Shown piece after piece: positions 19,906-29,939 of a DNA stretch of 64,000 nucleotides. Numbering within the stretch: position 1 is the stretch's first letter; the number at the start of each line of letters is the position of its first letter. Origin of the DNA: Silvania confinis (GTDB lineage Bacteria > Pseudomonadota > Gammaproteobacteria > Enterobacterales > Enterobacteriaceae); the NCBI RefSeq assembly GCF_025564085.1, contig NZ_JAMGZJ010000066.1:54965-118964 (forward strand). The letters are read 5' to 3'. A program made the translations under genes and the position numbers. The notes under the pieces were generated by a model. The model had not been told where the DNA came from, did no database searches, and saw only the letters and a list, made by a program, of their open reading frames with translations.

Positions 19906-20253
19906 ATGGAAGAAAAGATATTCACCCGCGATGAAGCGGCGGACTTCCTGCGGGTCAGCGAGGGCACTGTCGCGGAATGGATTAAGTCAGGAAGGCTGGC
20001 CGCCACCCGCAAGAACCCCGCCAAAAAGAAAAGCCCCTATCTCATCTGTCTGACGGATTGCATTGCAGCCCTGAAGAACCCGATCCACAATCAGCCGGTG
20101 AATGCGGTTGATGTGCAGGAGGATAAAGCATGTCAATCAAGCAACGTGCCGGTACGTGGCACTGCGACTTCGTTACGCCTGGTGGGAGCCGAATTAGACG
20201 GTCTCTTGGCACAACGGACAAAAGGCAAGCACAGGAGCTCCATGACCAGTTAA
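19906..20253 (+). CDS. Excisionase-like MerR/HTH_17 DNA-binding protein
   Basis: This 115-residue protein begins with a helix-turn-helix of the excisionase type: [26 protein letters not shown] at about 5-30, followed by a basic wing [10 protein letters not shown]. Such proteins bend attachment-site DNA and tip the integrase reaction toward excision. The ATG at 19906 has a TGGAGA ribosome site. Its last 124 bases overlap the start of int in another frame, a compact xis-int arrangement known in P22-like elements. The sequence-poor C-terminal half may be partly constrained by that overlap. Confidence 0.7.
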   Translation: MEEKIFTRDEAADFLRVSEGTVAEWIKSGRLAATRKNPAKKKSPYLICLTDCIAALKNPIHNQPVNAVDVQEDKACQSSNVPVRGTATSLRLVGAELDGLLAQRTKGKHRSSMTS

Positions 20254-21293
20254 AAGCTGAAGCCTGGCGTGTCGATAAGATGGGGGAGTACAAGGCGCAC
20301 ACTTTTGACGAAGCATGCTTGCGCTGGCTCAACGAGAAGCAGCATAAGAAAAGCCTGGATGATGACAAAAGCCGGATAGGATTCTGGCTCATGCACTTCA
20401 GGGGTATGGATCTATCGGCCATCACTGAGGACAGAATTCTTTCAGCAGCGAGTGGGATGGTAAACAGAAAGCACCGAATGAACTGGGAGGCCAGGCGAGA
20501 TAGTTTCCTGCGCACAGGGAAACCGGTGCCTGAGTTTAAGGATAAGCCGGCGGCGCAGGCAACCAGAACGACACACCTTGCGTTTATCAGGGCTCTGTTA
20601 CGCTGTGCGGCAAATGAATGGAGATGGATCGCCAAAGCGCCAAATATTAAATGTCCGGTTCCGAAGAATAAGCGTATCCGGTGGCTGACAAGGGAAGAGG
20701 CCCAATCTCTTATCAGGGAGATGCCCGCACACTTTAAACCGGTTGTTGTCTTTGCTCTGGCAACGGGGTTGCGGCGGTCCAACATAACGGATCTGGAGTG
20801 GTCGCAGATAGACATGCAAAGGAAGGTTGCGTGGATACACCCTGAGGATGCAAAAGCAGGAAGGGCGATTGGGGTCGCCCTTAATGATTCTGCATGCAAG
20901 GTGTTACGCGATCAGGTAGGCAAGCATAACCGTTGGGTATTCGTTCACACTGAATCATCCGTTCGCCCTGATGGAACCAGAACAAAGGAAGTCAGGAAGA
21001 TGAGGAGTGATGCTAACACGGCGTGGAGGGCTGCGTTAAGGCGCGCTGGGATAGAGAATTTCCGTTTCCATGATTTACGGCATACATGGGCGAGTTGGCT
21101 TGTTCAGTCCGGAGTGCCGTTATCTGCATTACAGGAAATGGGAGGGTGGGAGAGCATTGAAATGGTGCAACGGTATGCGCACCTGGCACCTAATCACCTG
21201 ACGCAGCATGCCATGCAAATTGACTCATTTCTGGCAGGAAATGGCACAAATATGGCACAAGGGGCGTTTGCTGATTTGGTGAATATCGCGTGA
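20130..21293 (+). CDS. int: Tyrosine-recombinase integrase, P22 type
   Basis: This site-specific recombinase is 387 residues, the length of P22 Int. An AP2-like arm-binding domain lies at the N-terminus ([20 protein letters not shown]), a core-binding domain at about 55-175, and a catalytic domain after that with R215 (TGLRRSN), H314-x-x-R317 (HDLRH), W340 and nucleophile Y349 (QRYAHL). The stop lies 14 bases from the 3' end of tRNA-Thr, and P22 also uses thrW, so the tRNA end is the likely attachment core. It reads intact and could still be active. Confidence 0.93.
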   Translation: MSIKQRAGTWHCDFVTPGGSRIRRSLGTTDKRQAQELHDQLKAEAWRVDKMGEYKAHTFDEACLRWLNEKQHKKSLDDDKSRIGFWLMHFRGMDLSAITEDRILSAASGMVNRKHRMNWEARRDSFLRTGKPVPEFKDKPAAQATRTTHLAFIRALLRCAANEWRWIAKAPNIKCPVPKNKRIRWLTREEAQSLIREMPAHFKPVVVFALATGLRRSNITDLEWSQIDMQRKVAWIHPEDAKAGRAIGVALNDSACKVLRDQVGKHNRWVFVHTESSVRPDGTRTKEVRKMRSDANTAWRAALRRAGIENFRFHDLRHTWASWLVQSGVPLSALQEMGGWESIEMVQRYAHLAPNHLTQHAMQIDSFLAGNGTNMAQGAFADLVNIA

Positions 21294-21307
21294 AGCCGCG
21301 TGGATAC

Positions 21308-21383
21308 TGGTGCCGATAATAGGAGTCGAACCTACGACCTTCGCATTACGAATGCGCTGCTCTACCAACTGAGCTATATCGGC
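21308..21383 (-). tRNA. thrW: tRNA-Thr (anticodon CGT)
   Basis: This 76-nt tRNA gene on the minus strand includes its encoded CCA. The anticodon loop gives CGT, and the T-loop GGTTCGACTCC and acceptor GCCGATA pair correctly. It matches E. coli thrW in sequence and in lying beside proA. The 3' half is the probable integration site of the adjacent integrase. Confidence 0.97.
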
Positions 21384-21495
21384 CCTGAGAGGCCGGTTAC
21401 GAGTGTAACCACGGGGCAAAAGGTTAAAACTAAGTGGGTGATGCGTCAATGGCCTTATGAATCAATTGCCTAAATTAGCATCACCCCTTTTTCAT

Positions 21496-22749
21496 TTACG
21501 CACGAATCGTATCTTCACCGAAGCCGACCCACTTGTAAGTGGTCAGCGCTTCCAGCCCCATCGGGCCGCGCGCGTGCAGCTTCTGGGTGCTGACCGCCAC
21601 TTCTGCGCCGAGGCCAAACTGGCCGCCGTCGGTGAAGCGGGTCGAGGCGTTCACGTAAACGGCAGAAGAATCCACTTCGTTCACGAAACGGTTCGCGTTG
21701 CTCAGCGTACGGGTGAGGATCGCATCCGAGTGCTGGGTACCGTGCTCGCGGATATGGGCGATCGCGTCGTCCAGTCCGCTGACGACCTTCACGTTCAGAT
21801 CCAGCGACAGGTACTCGTCGTTGTACTGTTCTGCTTTGACGGGCATAACGCTTGCCGGGCCAGACTGCAGCTGCGTCAGGGCATTGTCGTCAGCGTGTAA
21901 CGTCACACCGCTTTGCGCCATCTGCTTGCTCAATGCCGGCAGGAAAGTCTCTGCAATGCGCTGATGGACCAGCAACGTTTCCACCGAGTTGCAGGCGCTT
22001 GGACGCTGGGCTTTGGCGTTGACGATGATCTTGAGGGCCTGTTCGAACTCGATGCTGTCATCAACGAAAATATGGCATACGCCGATACCGCCGGTGATCA
22101 CCGGGATCGTCGACTGCTCGCGGCACAGCTTGTGCAGCCCTGCGCCACCGCGCGGGATCAGCATGTCGATGTATTTGTCCATGTGCAGCATTTCGTTGAC
22201 CAGCGCACGATCCGGGTTTTCAATCGCCTGAATGGCACCCGCTGGCAGGCCGCACTCTTCCAGCGCCTGCTGGATCACTTTTACCGTGGCGGCGTTGGTG
22301 CGCCAGGTCTCTTTCCCACCGCGCAAAATGGCGGCGTTGCCGGTTTTCAGGCACAGCGAGGCCACATCAACAGTCACGTTCGGACGCGCTTCATAGATAA
22401 CGCCGATCACCCCAAGCGGCACGCGGCGACGTTCAATGCGCAGGCCGCTGTCCAGCAGTCCGCCGTCGATCACCTGTCCTACCGGGTCGGCAAGATTGCA
22501 CACCTGGCGCACGTCGTCGGCGATGCTTTTCAGACGCGCCGGGTTCAGCGCCAGGCGGTCGAGCATGGCTTCACTCAGGCCGTTTTCACGCGCTTCGGCT
22601 AAATCTTGCTCGTTAGCCCGCAAAATCTCAGCGGATTGTGCTTCTAAATACTCTGCGATTTTCTCCAGCACGCGGTTTTTCTCGCGGCTAGACAGGAGCG
22701 CCAGTTTGTACGAGGCGGCTTTGGCGGCTGCGCCCATTTGTTCCAGCAT
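21496..22749 (-). CDS. proA: Gamma-glutamyl phosphate reductase
   Basis: ProA catalyses the NADPH-dependent reduction of gamma-glutamyl phosphate to glutamate semialdehyde, the second step of proline synthesis. The 417-residue protein is the normal length and keeps the aldehyde-dehydrogenase core, with catalytic C253 in [12 protein letters not shown] and the [10 protein letters not shown] and ILRGGKE cofactor-binding segments. It follows proB after 12 bases in the proBA operon. The two products work as a complex that channels the unstable phosphate. Confidence 0.97.
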   Translation of the reverse strand: MLEQMGAAAKAASYKLALLSSREKNRVLEKIAEYLEAQSAEILRANEQDLAEARENGLSEAMLDRLALNPARLKSIADDVRQVCNLADPVGQVIDGGLLDSGLRIERRRVPLGVIGVIYEARPNVTVDVASLCLKTGNAAILRGGKETWRTNAATVKVIQQALEECGLPAGAIQAIENPDRALVNEMLHMDKYIDMLIPRGGAGLHKLCREQSTIPVITGGIGVCHIFVDDSIEFEQALKIIVNAKAQRPSACNSVETLLVHQRIAETFLPALSKQMAQSGVTLHADDNALTQLQSGPASVMPVKAEQYNDEYLSLDLNVKVVSGLDDAIAHIREHGTQHSDAILTRTLSNANRFVNEVDSSAVYVNASTRFTDGGQFGLGAEVAVSTQKLHARGPMGLEALTTYKWVGFGEDTIRA

Positions 22750-22761
22750 TTTCTGGCTCCT

Positions 22762-23865
22762 TTAGCGAATAATCATATCGTCGCGATGGACGGCAACCGG
22801 GCCATACTCGTAGCCGAGAATGGCGTCGATCTGCTGCGAATGGTGGCCGGCAATGCGGCGCAGCGCGTCGCTGTTGTAGCGGCAAACGCCGTGGGCAATG
22901 TCGCGCCCTTCCAGGCTGCAGATGCGGATCACTTCACCACGTGAGAAGTTGCCTGTCACGTTTTTAATCCCTTTTGGAAGCAATGAACTGCCTCTTTCCA
23001 GAATGGCGGCGGTGGCGCCTGCATCAACGGTGATCTCGCCCGCAGGCGGTGCGCCGAAGATCCAGCGTTTGCGGTTTTCCAGCGGGGTGGCTTCGGCATG
23101 GAAACGCGTGCCGACCGAAATGCCTTCCATCACGTCGCCAATCACGCCCGGACGGCTGCCGGCGGCAATGATGGTGTCGATCCCGGCACGACAGGCGACG
23201 TCGGCGGCCTGCAGTTTGGTGCCCATCCCGCCGGTGCCCAGGCCGGAGACGCTGTCGCCCGCAATGGCGCGCAGGGCATCGTCGATGCCGCGGACATCCT
23301 GAATAAGTTCAGCCTGCGGGTTGGTGCGCGGATCGGCGGTAAACAGCCCTTGCTGATCGGTCAGCAGCAGCAGTTTATCGGCACCTGCCAGGATCGCGGC
23401 CAGCGCCGAGAGGTTGTCGTTATCGCCGACTTTAATTTCTGCGGTGGCGACCGCATCGTTCTCGTTAATGACCGGAACGATGTTGTTATCCAGCAGCGCG
23501 CGCAGGGTATCGCGGGCGTTGAGGAAGCGCTCGCGGTCTTCCATATCGGCACGGGTCAGCAGCATCTGCCCGACATGGATGCCGTAGATGGAGAACATTT
23601 GTTCCCAGAGTTGAATCAGGCGGCTTTGACCGACGGCAGCCAGCAGCTGCTTGGAGGCGATGGTGGCCGGGAGTTCGGGGTAACCCAGGTGTTCACGTCC
23701 GGCGGCAATCGCCCCGGAGGTGACAATCACAATACGATGCCCTGCGGCATGAAGCTGTGCGCACTGGCGCACCAGCTCGACAATGTGGGCGCGATTAAGG
23801 CGGCGCGATCCGCCTGTTAACACACTGGTACCGAGTTTTACCACCAGCGTCTGGCTGTCACTCAT
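22762..23865 (-). CDS. proB: Glutamate 5-kinase
   Basis: ProB phosphorylates glutamate, the committed and proline-inhibited step of proline synthesis. The 367-residue protein has an amino-acid-kinase domain ([12 protein letters not shown] at the N-terminus, [15 protein letters not shown] near 51-65, and the nucleotide region [12 protein letters not shown]) and a C-terminal PUA domain from about residue 275. It is the first gene of proBA and is divergent from phoE. Confidence 0.97.
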   Translation of the reverse strand: MSDSQTLVVKLGTSVLTGGSRRLNRAHIVELVRQCAQLHAAGHRIVIVTSGAIAAGREHLGYPELPATIASKQLLAAVGQSRLIQLWEQMFSIYGIHVGQMLLTRADMEDRERFLNARDTLRALLDNNIVPVINENDAVATAEIKVGDNDNLSALAAILAGADKLLLLTDQQGLFTADPRTNPQAELIQDVRGIDDALRAIAGDSVSGLGTGGMGTKLQAADVACRAGIDTIIAAGSRPGVIGDVMEGISVGTRFHAEATPLENRKRWIFGAPPAGEITVDAGATAAILERGSSLLPKGIKNVTGNFSRGEVIRICSLEGRDIAHGVCRYNSDALRRIAGHHSQQIDAILGYEYGPVAVHRDDMIIR

Positions 23866-24167
23866 GATTCTCTGCCGTTTAACTATAGGGAAATGATATC
23901 AATCAGACTTTTTATCAGGACTGGGCCCCGTTGCCAACCGCCTTCGCAAAAAGCGAAACACTTTGTTGCGCGGGATCAGCAAGCGTAGCGGCAGAAAATG
24001 ACAATTTTATTACTGAAATAAATAAACACAGATATTTAAAATTATTCTGAGATTGTCATAAAACTTTCATTGCAAAAAGTTACAACCCTTCCTGTTTTTT
24101 CACGGAACACAAGCATGAGCTTACTGTTCAGCGAATTTTAGCGCGTATTTAAATATCAGGATTGAAA
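23866..24167. promoter_or_regulatory. Divergent proB-phoE intergenic region
   Basis: This 302-bp spacer is AT-rich on the phoE side. It contains the Pho box (24053-24070) listed separately and a TCAGGA ribosome site six bases before the phoE ATG. The proB promoter must lie in the left half, but no clear elements were fixed. No small gene was found. Confidence 0.6.
24053..24070 (+). promoter_or_regulatory. Pho box (PhoB site) upstream of phoE
   Basis: TTGTCATAAAACTTTCAT matches the two-repeat PhoB consensus CTGTCATAWAWCTGTCAY at nearly every position and lies 98 bases before the phoE start. It predicts phoE induction under phosphate starvation. Confidence 0.85.
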
Positions 24168-25220
24168 ATGAAAAAGAGTCTTCTGGCATTGATGGTAATG
24201 GGCGTCGTTTCTTCCGCATCTGTACATGCAGCTGAAGTTTTTAATAAGAACGGAAATAAGCTGGACGTGTACGGTAAAGTGAAAGCAATGCATTATCTCA
24301 GTGATGACAACGCCAAAGATGGCGACCAGACTTATGTGCGTTTCGGCTTTAAAGGCGAAACTCAGATTAACGATCAGCTGACCGGTTATGGTCGCTGGGA
24401 AGCAGAATTCTCCGGCAACAAAGCCGAAAGCGATGCAACGCAGAAAACCCGTCTGGCCTTTGCCGGTATTAAGCTGAAGGACTTCGGTTCATTCGACTAC
24501 GGCCGTAACCTCGGCGCGTTGTACGACGTTGAAGCCTGGACCGATATGTTCCCGGAATTCGGTGGGGACTCATCTGGTCAGACTGATAACTTCATGACCA
24601 AACGTTCAAGCGGGCTGGCAACTTACCGTAACACCGACTTCTTCGGCGTCATCGACGGCCTGGATATGACCCTGCAGTATCAGGGCAAAAACGAAGGTCG
24701 TGAAGCGAAGAAACAGAACGGCGACGGCGTCGGCACCTCTCTGACTTATGATTTTGGCGGCAGCGACTTTGCCATTAGCGGTGCGTACACCAACTCTGAC
24801 CGTACCAATGCCCAGAACCTGCTGGCACGTGGCCAGGGCGATAAAGCCGAAGCCTGGGGCACCGGTCTGAAATATGACGCGAACGATATTTACCTGGCGG
24901 CAATGTATACCGAAACGCGTAATATGACGCCAATCTCTGGTGGCTTCGCCAATAAAGCGCAGAACTTCGAAGTGGTTGCGCAATATCAGTTTGACTTTGG
25001 TCTGCGTCCATCCCTGGGTTATGTCCAGTCTAAAGGTAAGGATATTGAAGGCGTTGGCGCTGAAGACCTGGTGAAATACATTGATGTTGGCGCGACGTAC
25101 TATTTCAACAAAAACATGTCTGCGTTCGTCGATTATAAAATCAACCAGATTGATGACGATAATGCACTGGGCGTAAGCAGCGATGATATCGTGGCTGTGG
25201 GCATGACCTACCAGTTCTGA
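24168..25220 (+). CDS. phoE: Outer membrane phosphoporin PhoE
   Basis: PhoE is a trimeric 16-stranded outer-membrane porin that favours anions such as phosphate and polyphosphate. The ATG at 24168 gives 350 residues with a 21-residue signal peptide cleaved at VHA/AEVFNK, as in E. coli PhoE. The loop-3 region ([20 protein letters not shown]) and the terminal phenylalanine (GMTYQF) needed for BAM-dependent assembly are present. A TTG six bases earlier is rejected because it sits on the ribosome site. Expression should depend on PhoB. Confidence 0.96.
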   Translation: MKKSLLALMVMGVVSSASVHAAEVFNKNGNKLDVYGKVKAMHYLSDDNAKDGDQTYVRFGFKGETQINDQLTGYGRWEAEFSGNKAESDATQKTRLAFAGIKLKDFGSFDYGRNLGALYDVEAWTDMFPEFGGDSSGQTDNFMTKRSSGLATYRNTDFFGVIDGLDMTLQYQGKNEGREAKKQNGDGVGTSLTYDFGGSDFAISGAYTNSDRTNAQNLLARGQGDKAEAWGTGLKYDANDIYLAAMYTETRNMTPISGGFANKAQNFEVVAQYQFDFGLRPSLGYVQSKGKDIEGVGAEDLVKYIDVGATYYFNKNMSAFVDYKINQIDDDNALGVSSDDIVAVGMTYQF

Positions 25221-25232
25221 TGATGACGTAAT

Positions 25233-25265
25233 AAAAAACCCGGTGCCTGTACACCGGGTTTTTTT
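25233..25265 (+). terminator. Rho-independent terminator of phoE
   Basis: ACCCGGTG and CACCGGGT form a strong stem flanked by an A-run and a run of seven Ts. It lies just after the phoE stop. The flanking A-run lets it also serve the convergent crl gene. Confidence 0.9.
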
Positions 25266-25288
25266 ATGTCTGTTGCTCGCGCAAAACG

Positions 25289-25690
25289 TTACGCTGTCAG
25301 CTTCACCGGTTGGTTGGTGAAATCATCAGCGGGTTCTAGCTTGAGTTCGAAACCGGCCAGCAGAACGCGGGCTTTTTGATGGAATTCGCGCAGGGTGTGC
25401 TCAAGGCGCTGCATCACTTCCGGATCCTTAATCGCCATCGCCTGCCAGTGACCCTCTTTATTGAACAGGCCAAACTGATAGCTGTAGGTGAAGCGTGACT
25501 TTTCCGCTTCCATTTCCATCCACCATCCCCAGAACTCCCGGCTCTCCGGGGCGGGTTTCACATTAACGCAAACGGCCAGGCAATCGAAAAAAAAGCGCGT
25601 CTCTTCGCACTGTTCTTCACGGATGTAGGGGCCAAGAGCCATAAACTTCTTGATCATTCTACTCTTCGGATGTCCACTCGGTAACGTCAT
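25289..25690 (-). CDS. crl: Sigma-S assembly factor Crl
   Basis: Crl binds RpoS and promotes its assembly with core RNA polymerase, boosting stationary-phase and curli transcription. The ATG at 25690 ([16 protein letters not shown]) gives 133 residues, equal to E. coli Crl, and has GGAGA ten bases upstream. An in-frame start 24 bases earlier lies before that ribosome site and is rejected. The conserved [18 protein letters not shown] and [12 protein letters not shown] blocks that form the sigma-binding face are intact. Confidence 0.95.
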   Translation of the reverse strand: MTLPSGHPKSRMIKKFMALGPYIREEQCEETRFFFDCLAVCVNVKPAPESREFWGWWMEMEAEKSRFTYSYQFGLFNKEGHWQAMAIKDPEVMQRLEHTLREFHQKARVLLAGFELKLEPADDFTNQPVKLTA

Positions 25691-25747
25691 TGCGATCTCC
25701 TTTTGTGAAGCCACTGTTTTACCAAACCACCAAAAATTAGCAATCTT

Positions 25748-26992
25748 CTAACACAATCTATGATGGATCCAACGTGTAATCTGCTTCAATGCCTTGTCAA
25801 AATTCTCATAAACCGGACTGAACGGCACTTCCAGCAGTTTGCCATCGACAGATGACGAGGTGATTAAACGGGATTCTTCTTCCGGGCTGAACGGATCGTT
25901 TTTCCAGAAGCCGGAGAGCATCGGTGTCGGGCAGCGACGGCCCAGCAGGCCCTGGGTTTTCAGGGAGTAACGGTTAAGCTCCACGCGCAGCGCCTCGTCC
26001 GAGGCATCGTGCATCCCCAGACGGCTGGCCAGCACGTCGAGGTACATTTCCGGCACGTTGCTCTGGCGGACCGGGTCGCTTAATAATGCATGCACAACCG
26101 GACCCAGGCATGCCACCGCTTTCAGCCGCGATGACTCCAGATAAGCCAGACGCACCGCCACATTGGCGCCAAAGCGGAAGCCAAACGCCGCGACTCGGGT
26201 GTGATCCACCCACGGGCTTTGTTCCAGCGCTTTCAGGGCATGTTGATGGAGCAAGCTGGAATCCTGGGTCAGTTTCCACTTCGACGAGAAGCCAATCGAG
26301 GGCATGTCGAGGGTCAACATTGCCATCCCCTTCGGCGCGAAGTAGCGCTCATACAGGCTGTAATAATCGATTTGCAGGGAATCGAGGCCGCCGCACATCA
26401 TCACCGTTGGGAACGGGCCTTCACCTTCGGGCATATGCAGGAAGCCGGTTACCGCCGGGCCGCCGGGAATGGTAAAGCTGATTTCGCGCATCCGGCCAGG
26501 CAAATGCTGGGCGGCTTCCTGATAGGCACGATTCGCCAGCGCCTGCGCTTGCTCGGCCAGTTCGTCGCCTTTCAGGTGCGGGTAGGCCGCAATACTGTAG
26601 AGGTTGGAGGCATGCAGCCAGTGCTGGCCGCTCAACAGGGGATCCTGCTCCTGGCTGGCTTTTTGCTGCCAGACCATCGCCTGGGTGGCCCACTCGTAAA
26701 TCCAGTTGCCGCCGCGATAGCCCACCACCGTGTCGTACAGGTCATCGTCGGTGCGCCCGGCATCGCTCATCACGATACGCGCCTGCACGTCCAGAATTTC
26801 ACGCGGATCGATACCGCGCCAGATCCACATCAGGCGGTTAACCATGCGGTACCAGTGCGGGATGTTTTTGCCATCAAGCGTGGATTGCACCGCTGGCTGA
26901 ACGCCAGGGTTAAAACGACGAACCAGCGTCGAGGTTTCGGGGTGTTTGAATTTGGGTTTAAACAGAACTTCGCTGAGATTCGCCTGGGTCAT
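25748..26992 (-). CDS. frsA: Fermentation-respiration switch protein / esterase FrsA
   Basis: FrsA (414 residues) is an alpha/beta-hydrolase-fold protein that binds unphosphorylated EIIA-Glc and has been reported to shift metabolism toward fermentation; esterase activity is also reported. At the position of the nucleophile elbow the sequence is [14 protein letters not shown], with arginine where a serine is usual. E. coli FrsA has the same, so catalysis by a classical Ser triad is doubtful. It lies between crl and gpt as in E. coli. Confidence 0.94.
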   Translation of the reverse strand: MTQANLSEVLFKPKFKHPETSTLVRRFNPGVQPAVQSTLDGKNIPHWYRMVNRLMWIWRGIDPREILDVQARIVMSDAGRTDDDLYDTVVGYRGGNWIYEWATQAMVWQQKASQEQDPLLSGQHWLHASNLYSIAAYPHLKGDELAEQAQALANRAYQEAAQHLPGRMREISFTIPGGPAVTGFLHMPEGEGPFPTVMMCGGLDSLQIDYYSLYERYFAPKGMAMLTLDMPSIGFSSKWKLTQDSSLLHQHALKALEQSPWVDHTRVAAFGFRFGANVAVRLAYLESSRLKAVACLGPVVHALLSDPVRQSNVPEMYLDVLASRLGMHDASDEALRVELNRYSLKTQGLLGRRCPTPMLSGFWKNDPFSPEEESRLITSSSVDGKLLEVPFSPVYENFDKALKQITRWIHHRLC

Positions 26993-27050
26993 TGCGCTGC
27001 CTCTAAAGATACGTCAGAGGGGGCTATTGTAACGCGCCAGGGATAAAAAC

Positions 27051-27079
27051 AATAACGCCCGGCAGTGCCGGGCGTTAAA
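27051..27079 (-). terminator. Rho-independent terminator of gpt
   Basis: TAACGCCCGGC and GCCGGGCGTTA form an 11-bp stem with a 3-base loop, followed on the minus strand by TTGTTTTTA. It is located directly after the gpt stop. Confidence 0.85.
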
Positions 27080-27089
27080 AATGTGAGGA

Positions 27090-27548
27090 TTAGCGACCTG
27101 AGATTGGCGGAACGAAGACTACGCCCATATCCCATGGCTGTTCAATCCAGGTATCCTGCGGGATATCAATCACATAATCATCTACCAGCGGCTGGCCAGC
27201 CGGCTTGGCGAAGATGGTCACGAAATGCGCTTTTGGGTACATTTCACGGATTGCCACTGCGGTGCCGCCGGTATCGACCAGGTCATCAATCACGATGAAA
27301 CCTTCACCGTCGCCTTCTGCGCGTTTCAGCACGGTCAGCTCACGCTGGTTGTCGTGGTCATAGCTGGAGATGCACACGGTATCGACATGACGAATACCCA
27401 GCTCACGTGCCAGTAATGCGCCCGGTACCAGACCGCCACGGCTAACGGCAATGATGCCTTTCCACTGTTCAGATGGCATCAAACGGCTTGCCAGCTTGCG
27501 TGCGTGAATCTGCAACATGTCCCAGGTGACGACGTATTTTTCGCTCAT
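27090..27548 (-). CDS. gpt: Xanthine-guanine phosphoribosyltransferase
   Basis: Gpt transfers phosphoribose from PRPP to guanine, xanthine and, less well, hypoxanthine in purine salvage, at the inner face of the membrane. The 152 residues match the family length. The PRPP-binding loop [12 protein letters not shown] lies at 86-97, and the flexible SRGGLVPG segment and the C-terminal purine-binding stretch [12 protein letters not shown] are present. It is divergent from pepD across 260 bp. Confidence 0.97.
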   Translation of the reverse strand: MSEKYVVTWDMLQIHARKLASRLMPSEQWKGIIAVSRGGLVPGALLARELGIRHVDTVCISSYDHDNQRELTVLKRAEGDGEGFIVIDDLVDTGGTAVAIREMYPKAHFVTIFAKPAGQPLVDDYVIDIPQDTWIEQPWDMGVVFVPPISGR

Positions 27549-27808
27549 GTGAAGTATCCCAGCCTGTTTATTTACGGCTTAAAAAGTGTTCGAGGGGGAA
27601 AATGGTTGCGCGAGATTATAGAGATCTGAAGCACTAAAAACCAGTGCTAAGCGGTTCAGCGCAGAGTTTTTACTTGCTTACCCCTACCAGCCGCCAGAGA
27701 AAGTGGTATTCTCAACCCCACCTCGCAAGTCTGACTTGTGGTGACTCTAAACCCGCTAACCCCGTGACCTGCAACACTGTCTGCAGGGCATCGACAAGGA
27801 GACTTACT

Positions 27809-29266
27809 GTGTCTGAACTGTCTCAATTATCGCCACAGCCGCTGTGGGATATTTTTGCCAAAATCTGCTCCATTCCTCACCCGTCTTATCACGAAGAACA
27901 GCTTGCCGAACACATTATGGGCTGGGCGAAGGAAAAAGGTCTGCACGCCGAGCGCGACCAGGTTGGCAACATTCTGATCCGCAAACCTGCGACCGCAGGG
28001 ATGGAAAACCGCAAACCGGTGGTGCTGCAGGCGCACCTGGACATGGTTCCACAGAAGAACAACGACACCGTCCACGACTTCACGAAAGATCCGATTCAGC
28101 CGTACATCGACGGCGAGTGGATCAAAGCGCGCGGCACCACGCTTGGCGCAGACAACGGCATTGGGATGGCCTCTGCGCTGGCGGTGCTGGCGGATGAGCG
28201 CGTTGAGCACGGTCCACTGGAAGTGCTGCTGACCATGACCGAAGAAGCGGGCATGGACGGCGCGTTTGGTCTGCAGGCGAACTGGCTGCAGGCAGACATC
28301 CTGATCAATACCGATTCTGAAGAGGAAGGCGAAATCTACATGGGTTGCGCCGGTGGTATCGACTTTATCTCTACCCTGCCGCTGACCCGCGAAGCGATCC
28401 CGGCCGGTTTCCAGACCTTTAAGCTGACGCTGAAAGGGCTGAAAGGCGGTCACTCCGGCGGTGATATTCACTTAGGTCTGGGCAACGCCAACAAACTGCT
28501 GGCCCGCTTCCTGGCCGATCATGCTGCTGATCTGGATCTGCGTCTGGTGGATTTCAACGGCGGTACGCTGCGTAATGCGATCCCGCGTGAAGCCTTTGCC
28601 ACCGTGGCAGTAGCTGCAGATAAAGCCGATGCGCTGAAAAGCCTGTCCGCTGAATATCTGGCGATCCTGAAAAACGAGCTGGAAGCGAAAGAGAAGAACC
28701 TGAACGTGGTTCTGGAAGCCGTCACCGCAGATAAAGCGGCGCTGACTGAACAGTCCCGTGACCGCTTTGTTCAGCTGCTGAACGCCACGCCGAACGGCGT
28801 GATCCGCAATTCTGACGTGGCGAAAGGTGTGGTAGAAACCTCTCTGAACGTCGGCGTCGTGACCATGGGTGACGACAGCGCAGAGATCATCTGCCTGATC
28901 CGCTCCCTGATCGACAGCGGAAAAGAGTACGTGGTGAGCATGCTGGAATCACTGGGCAAACTGTCTGGCGCGAAAACATCCGCTAAAGGTAGCTACCCGG
29001 GCTGGCAGCCAGATGCAAGCTCGCCGGTGATGGAACTGGTGCGCGAGACCTATCAGCGTCTGTTCAACAGCACGCCGAACATTCAGGTGATCCACGCCGG
29101 TCTGGAATGCGGTCTGTTCAAAAAGCCGTACCCGGAGATGGACATGGTGTCTATCGGGCCAACCATTACCGGTCCACACTCCCCGGATGAGCAGGTGCAT
29201 ATCGAAAGCGTGGGCCATTACTGGACCCTGCTGACCGAGCTGCTGAAAGCGATCCCGGCGAAGTAA
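27809..29266 (+). CDS. pepD: Aminoacyl-histidine dipeptidase (peptidase D)
   Basis: PepD is a cytosolic Zn-dependent M20 dipeptidase hydrolysing Xaa-His and other dipeptides. A GTG start at 27809 with AAGGAG eight bases upstream gives 485 residues, identical in length to E. coli PepD; the frame is open further upstream but without family similarity. Metal ligands are visible in QAHLDMVP (H76, D78), TLGADNGIG, the catalytic TEEAGMDG and NTDSEEEGE. In this genome it marks the left border of the Ter cluster. Confidence 0.96.
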   Translation: MSELSQLSPQPLWDIFAKICSIPHPSYHEEQLAEHIMGWAKEKGLHAERDQVGNILIRKPATAGMENRKPVVLQAHLDMVPQKNNDTVHDFTKDPIQPYIDGEWIKARGTTLGADNGIGMASALAVLADERVEHGPLEVLLTMTEEAGMDGAFGLQANWLQADILINTDSEEEGEIYMGCAGGIDFISTLPLTREAIPAGFQTFKLTLKGLKGGHSGGDIHLGLGNANKLLARFLADHAADLDLRLVDFNGGTLRNAIPREAFATVAVAADKADALKSLSAEYLAILKNELEAKEKNLNVVLEAVTADKAALTEQSRDRFVQLLNATPNGVIRNSDVAKGVVETSLNVGVVTMGDDSAEIICLIRSLIDSGKEYVVSMLESLGKLSGAKTSAKGSYPGWQPDASSPVMELVRETYQRLFNSTPNIQVIHAGLECGLFKKPYPEMDMVSIGPTITGPHSPDEQVHIESVGHYWTLLTELLKAIPAK

Positions 29267-29320
29267 TACTGTTGTCCCAGCCTCTCCCACGGGGGAGGCT
29301 GAAAAAATCAGATCCGATTA

Positions 29321-29794
29321 TTAACGCAGGACTTTGTTAGCGTTAAATTCTTTTATCAGTTCATCCACCGCGCGCTCAGCCAGCTTCTCAACCGCTTCGC
29401 TGCGGGATGTGCCACTCAGCATCGCCAGTCGGTCAATCTTTCTCAGAATTCTCATTCGTAACGATAACGACACCGCCGTTTTTTTATCTTTATCCAGATA
29501 AACGCGCCCACCCGTTTCGCTGGTTTTGAGTACGGCATTGGAGGCCAGAGCTTCACTCATCCGACGTAATGTTTTTTTATCCAGCTGCCCTGGATTGACA
29601 AGCTGGTAGGAATGGCCCGCCTTGCTGTATTTAATCTCCGCTGAATAAGACTCGCGAAGTTCTTTCAGCGCCCGGGTCAGGGTCGGTTCTGAACAATCCA
29701 GACTGGTGATAATGTCAGCGGCGGACACGGGTTTGCCGGTACCCAATAAAATGGCAAGCGTAAAGATCCGGGCCTGTCTGGTATTTAGTTGCAT
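29321..29794 (-). CDS. terW: Ter cluster transcriptional regulator TerW
   Basis: TerW (157 residues) is the DNA-binding regulator associated with tellurite-resistance clusters. An N-terminal winged-helix region (about 5-65: TRQARIFTLAILLG, SLDCSEPTLTRALKELRE) is followed by a ribbon-helix-helix-like C-terminal part (SLSLRMRILRKIDRLAMLSGTSRSEAVEKL). It is the last gene of the leftward operon, 145 bp after the CitE-like gene, so it may also have its own promoter. It probably recognises the repeated palindromes in the terZ/ATP-grasp spacer, which is an inference. Confidence 0.85.
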   Translation of the reverse strand: MQLNTRQARIFTLAILLGTGKPVSAADIITSLDCSEPTLTRALKELRESYSAEIKYSKAGHSYQLVNPGQLDKKTLRRMSEALASNAVLKTSETGGRVYLDKDKKTAVSLSLRMRILRKIDRLAMLSGTSRSEAVEKLAERAVDELIKEFNANKVLR

Positions 29795-29939
29795 CGTAAA
29801 AGTTAGCCTGCATTCTGTGTAAGTGGTTCAATGAACTGAAAATGAACAGGGGCGTCATCTTGAGTATAATCGGGCGATCGCCTGACAGCCCGGCAAGATG
29901 TTTATCAACTTACGCTACCTGAATCCCATTATGATTTTC

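Larger units (their letters stand above)
1..21310. mobile_element. Genomic island integrated at tRNA-Thr (thrW), defence cargo, left end outside window
   Basis: A P22-type integrase and an overlapping excisionase-like gene lie directly against the 3' end of tRNA-Thr(CGT), the usual arrangement at the attL side of an element using that tRNA. Inward of them are phage and secreted-protein scraps, then Zorya type I, a type I restriction-modification operon and a HelD-like helicase that is cut by the window edge. In E. coli the gene beside proA is thrW, followed by a prophage-like element, so the site is a known hotspot. The distal attachment repeat was not seen and must lie left of position 1. 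That these modules entered together is an inference; they could have been stacked successively. Confidence 0.75.

Noticed and set aside
20042..20899. 285-codon minus-strand open frame
   Set aside because: It is antisense to the integrase; the composition is rich in Cys, Ser and Arg without a family pattern.
29278..29301. CAGCCTC/GAGGCTG hairpin after pepD
   Set aside because: The stem is good, but no T-run follows on the plus strand, so it was not called a terminator; it may still affect mRNA ends.
29826..29836. Small palindrome GTTCA-A-TGAAC upstream of terW
   Set aside because: Too short to separate from chance, and it does not match the repeated motif of the Ter divergent promoter.
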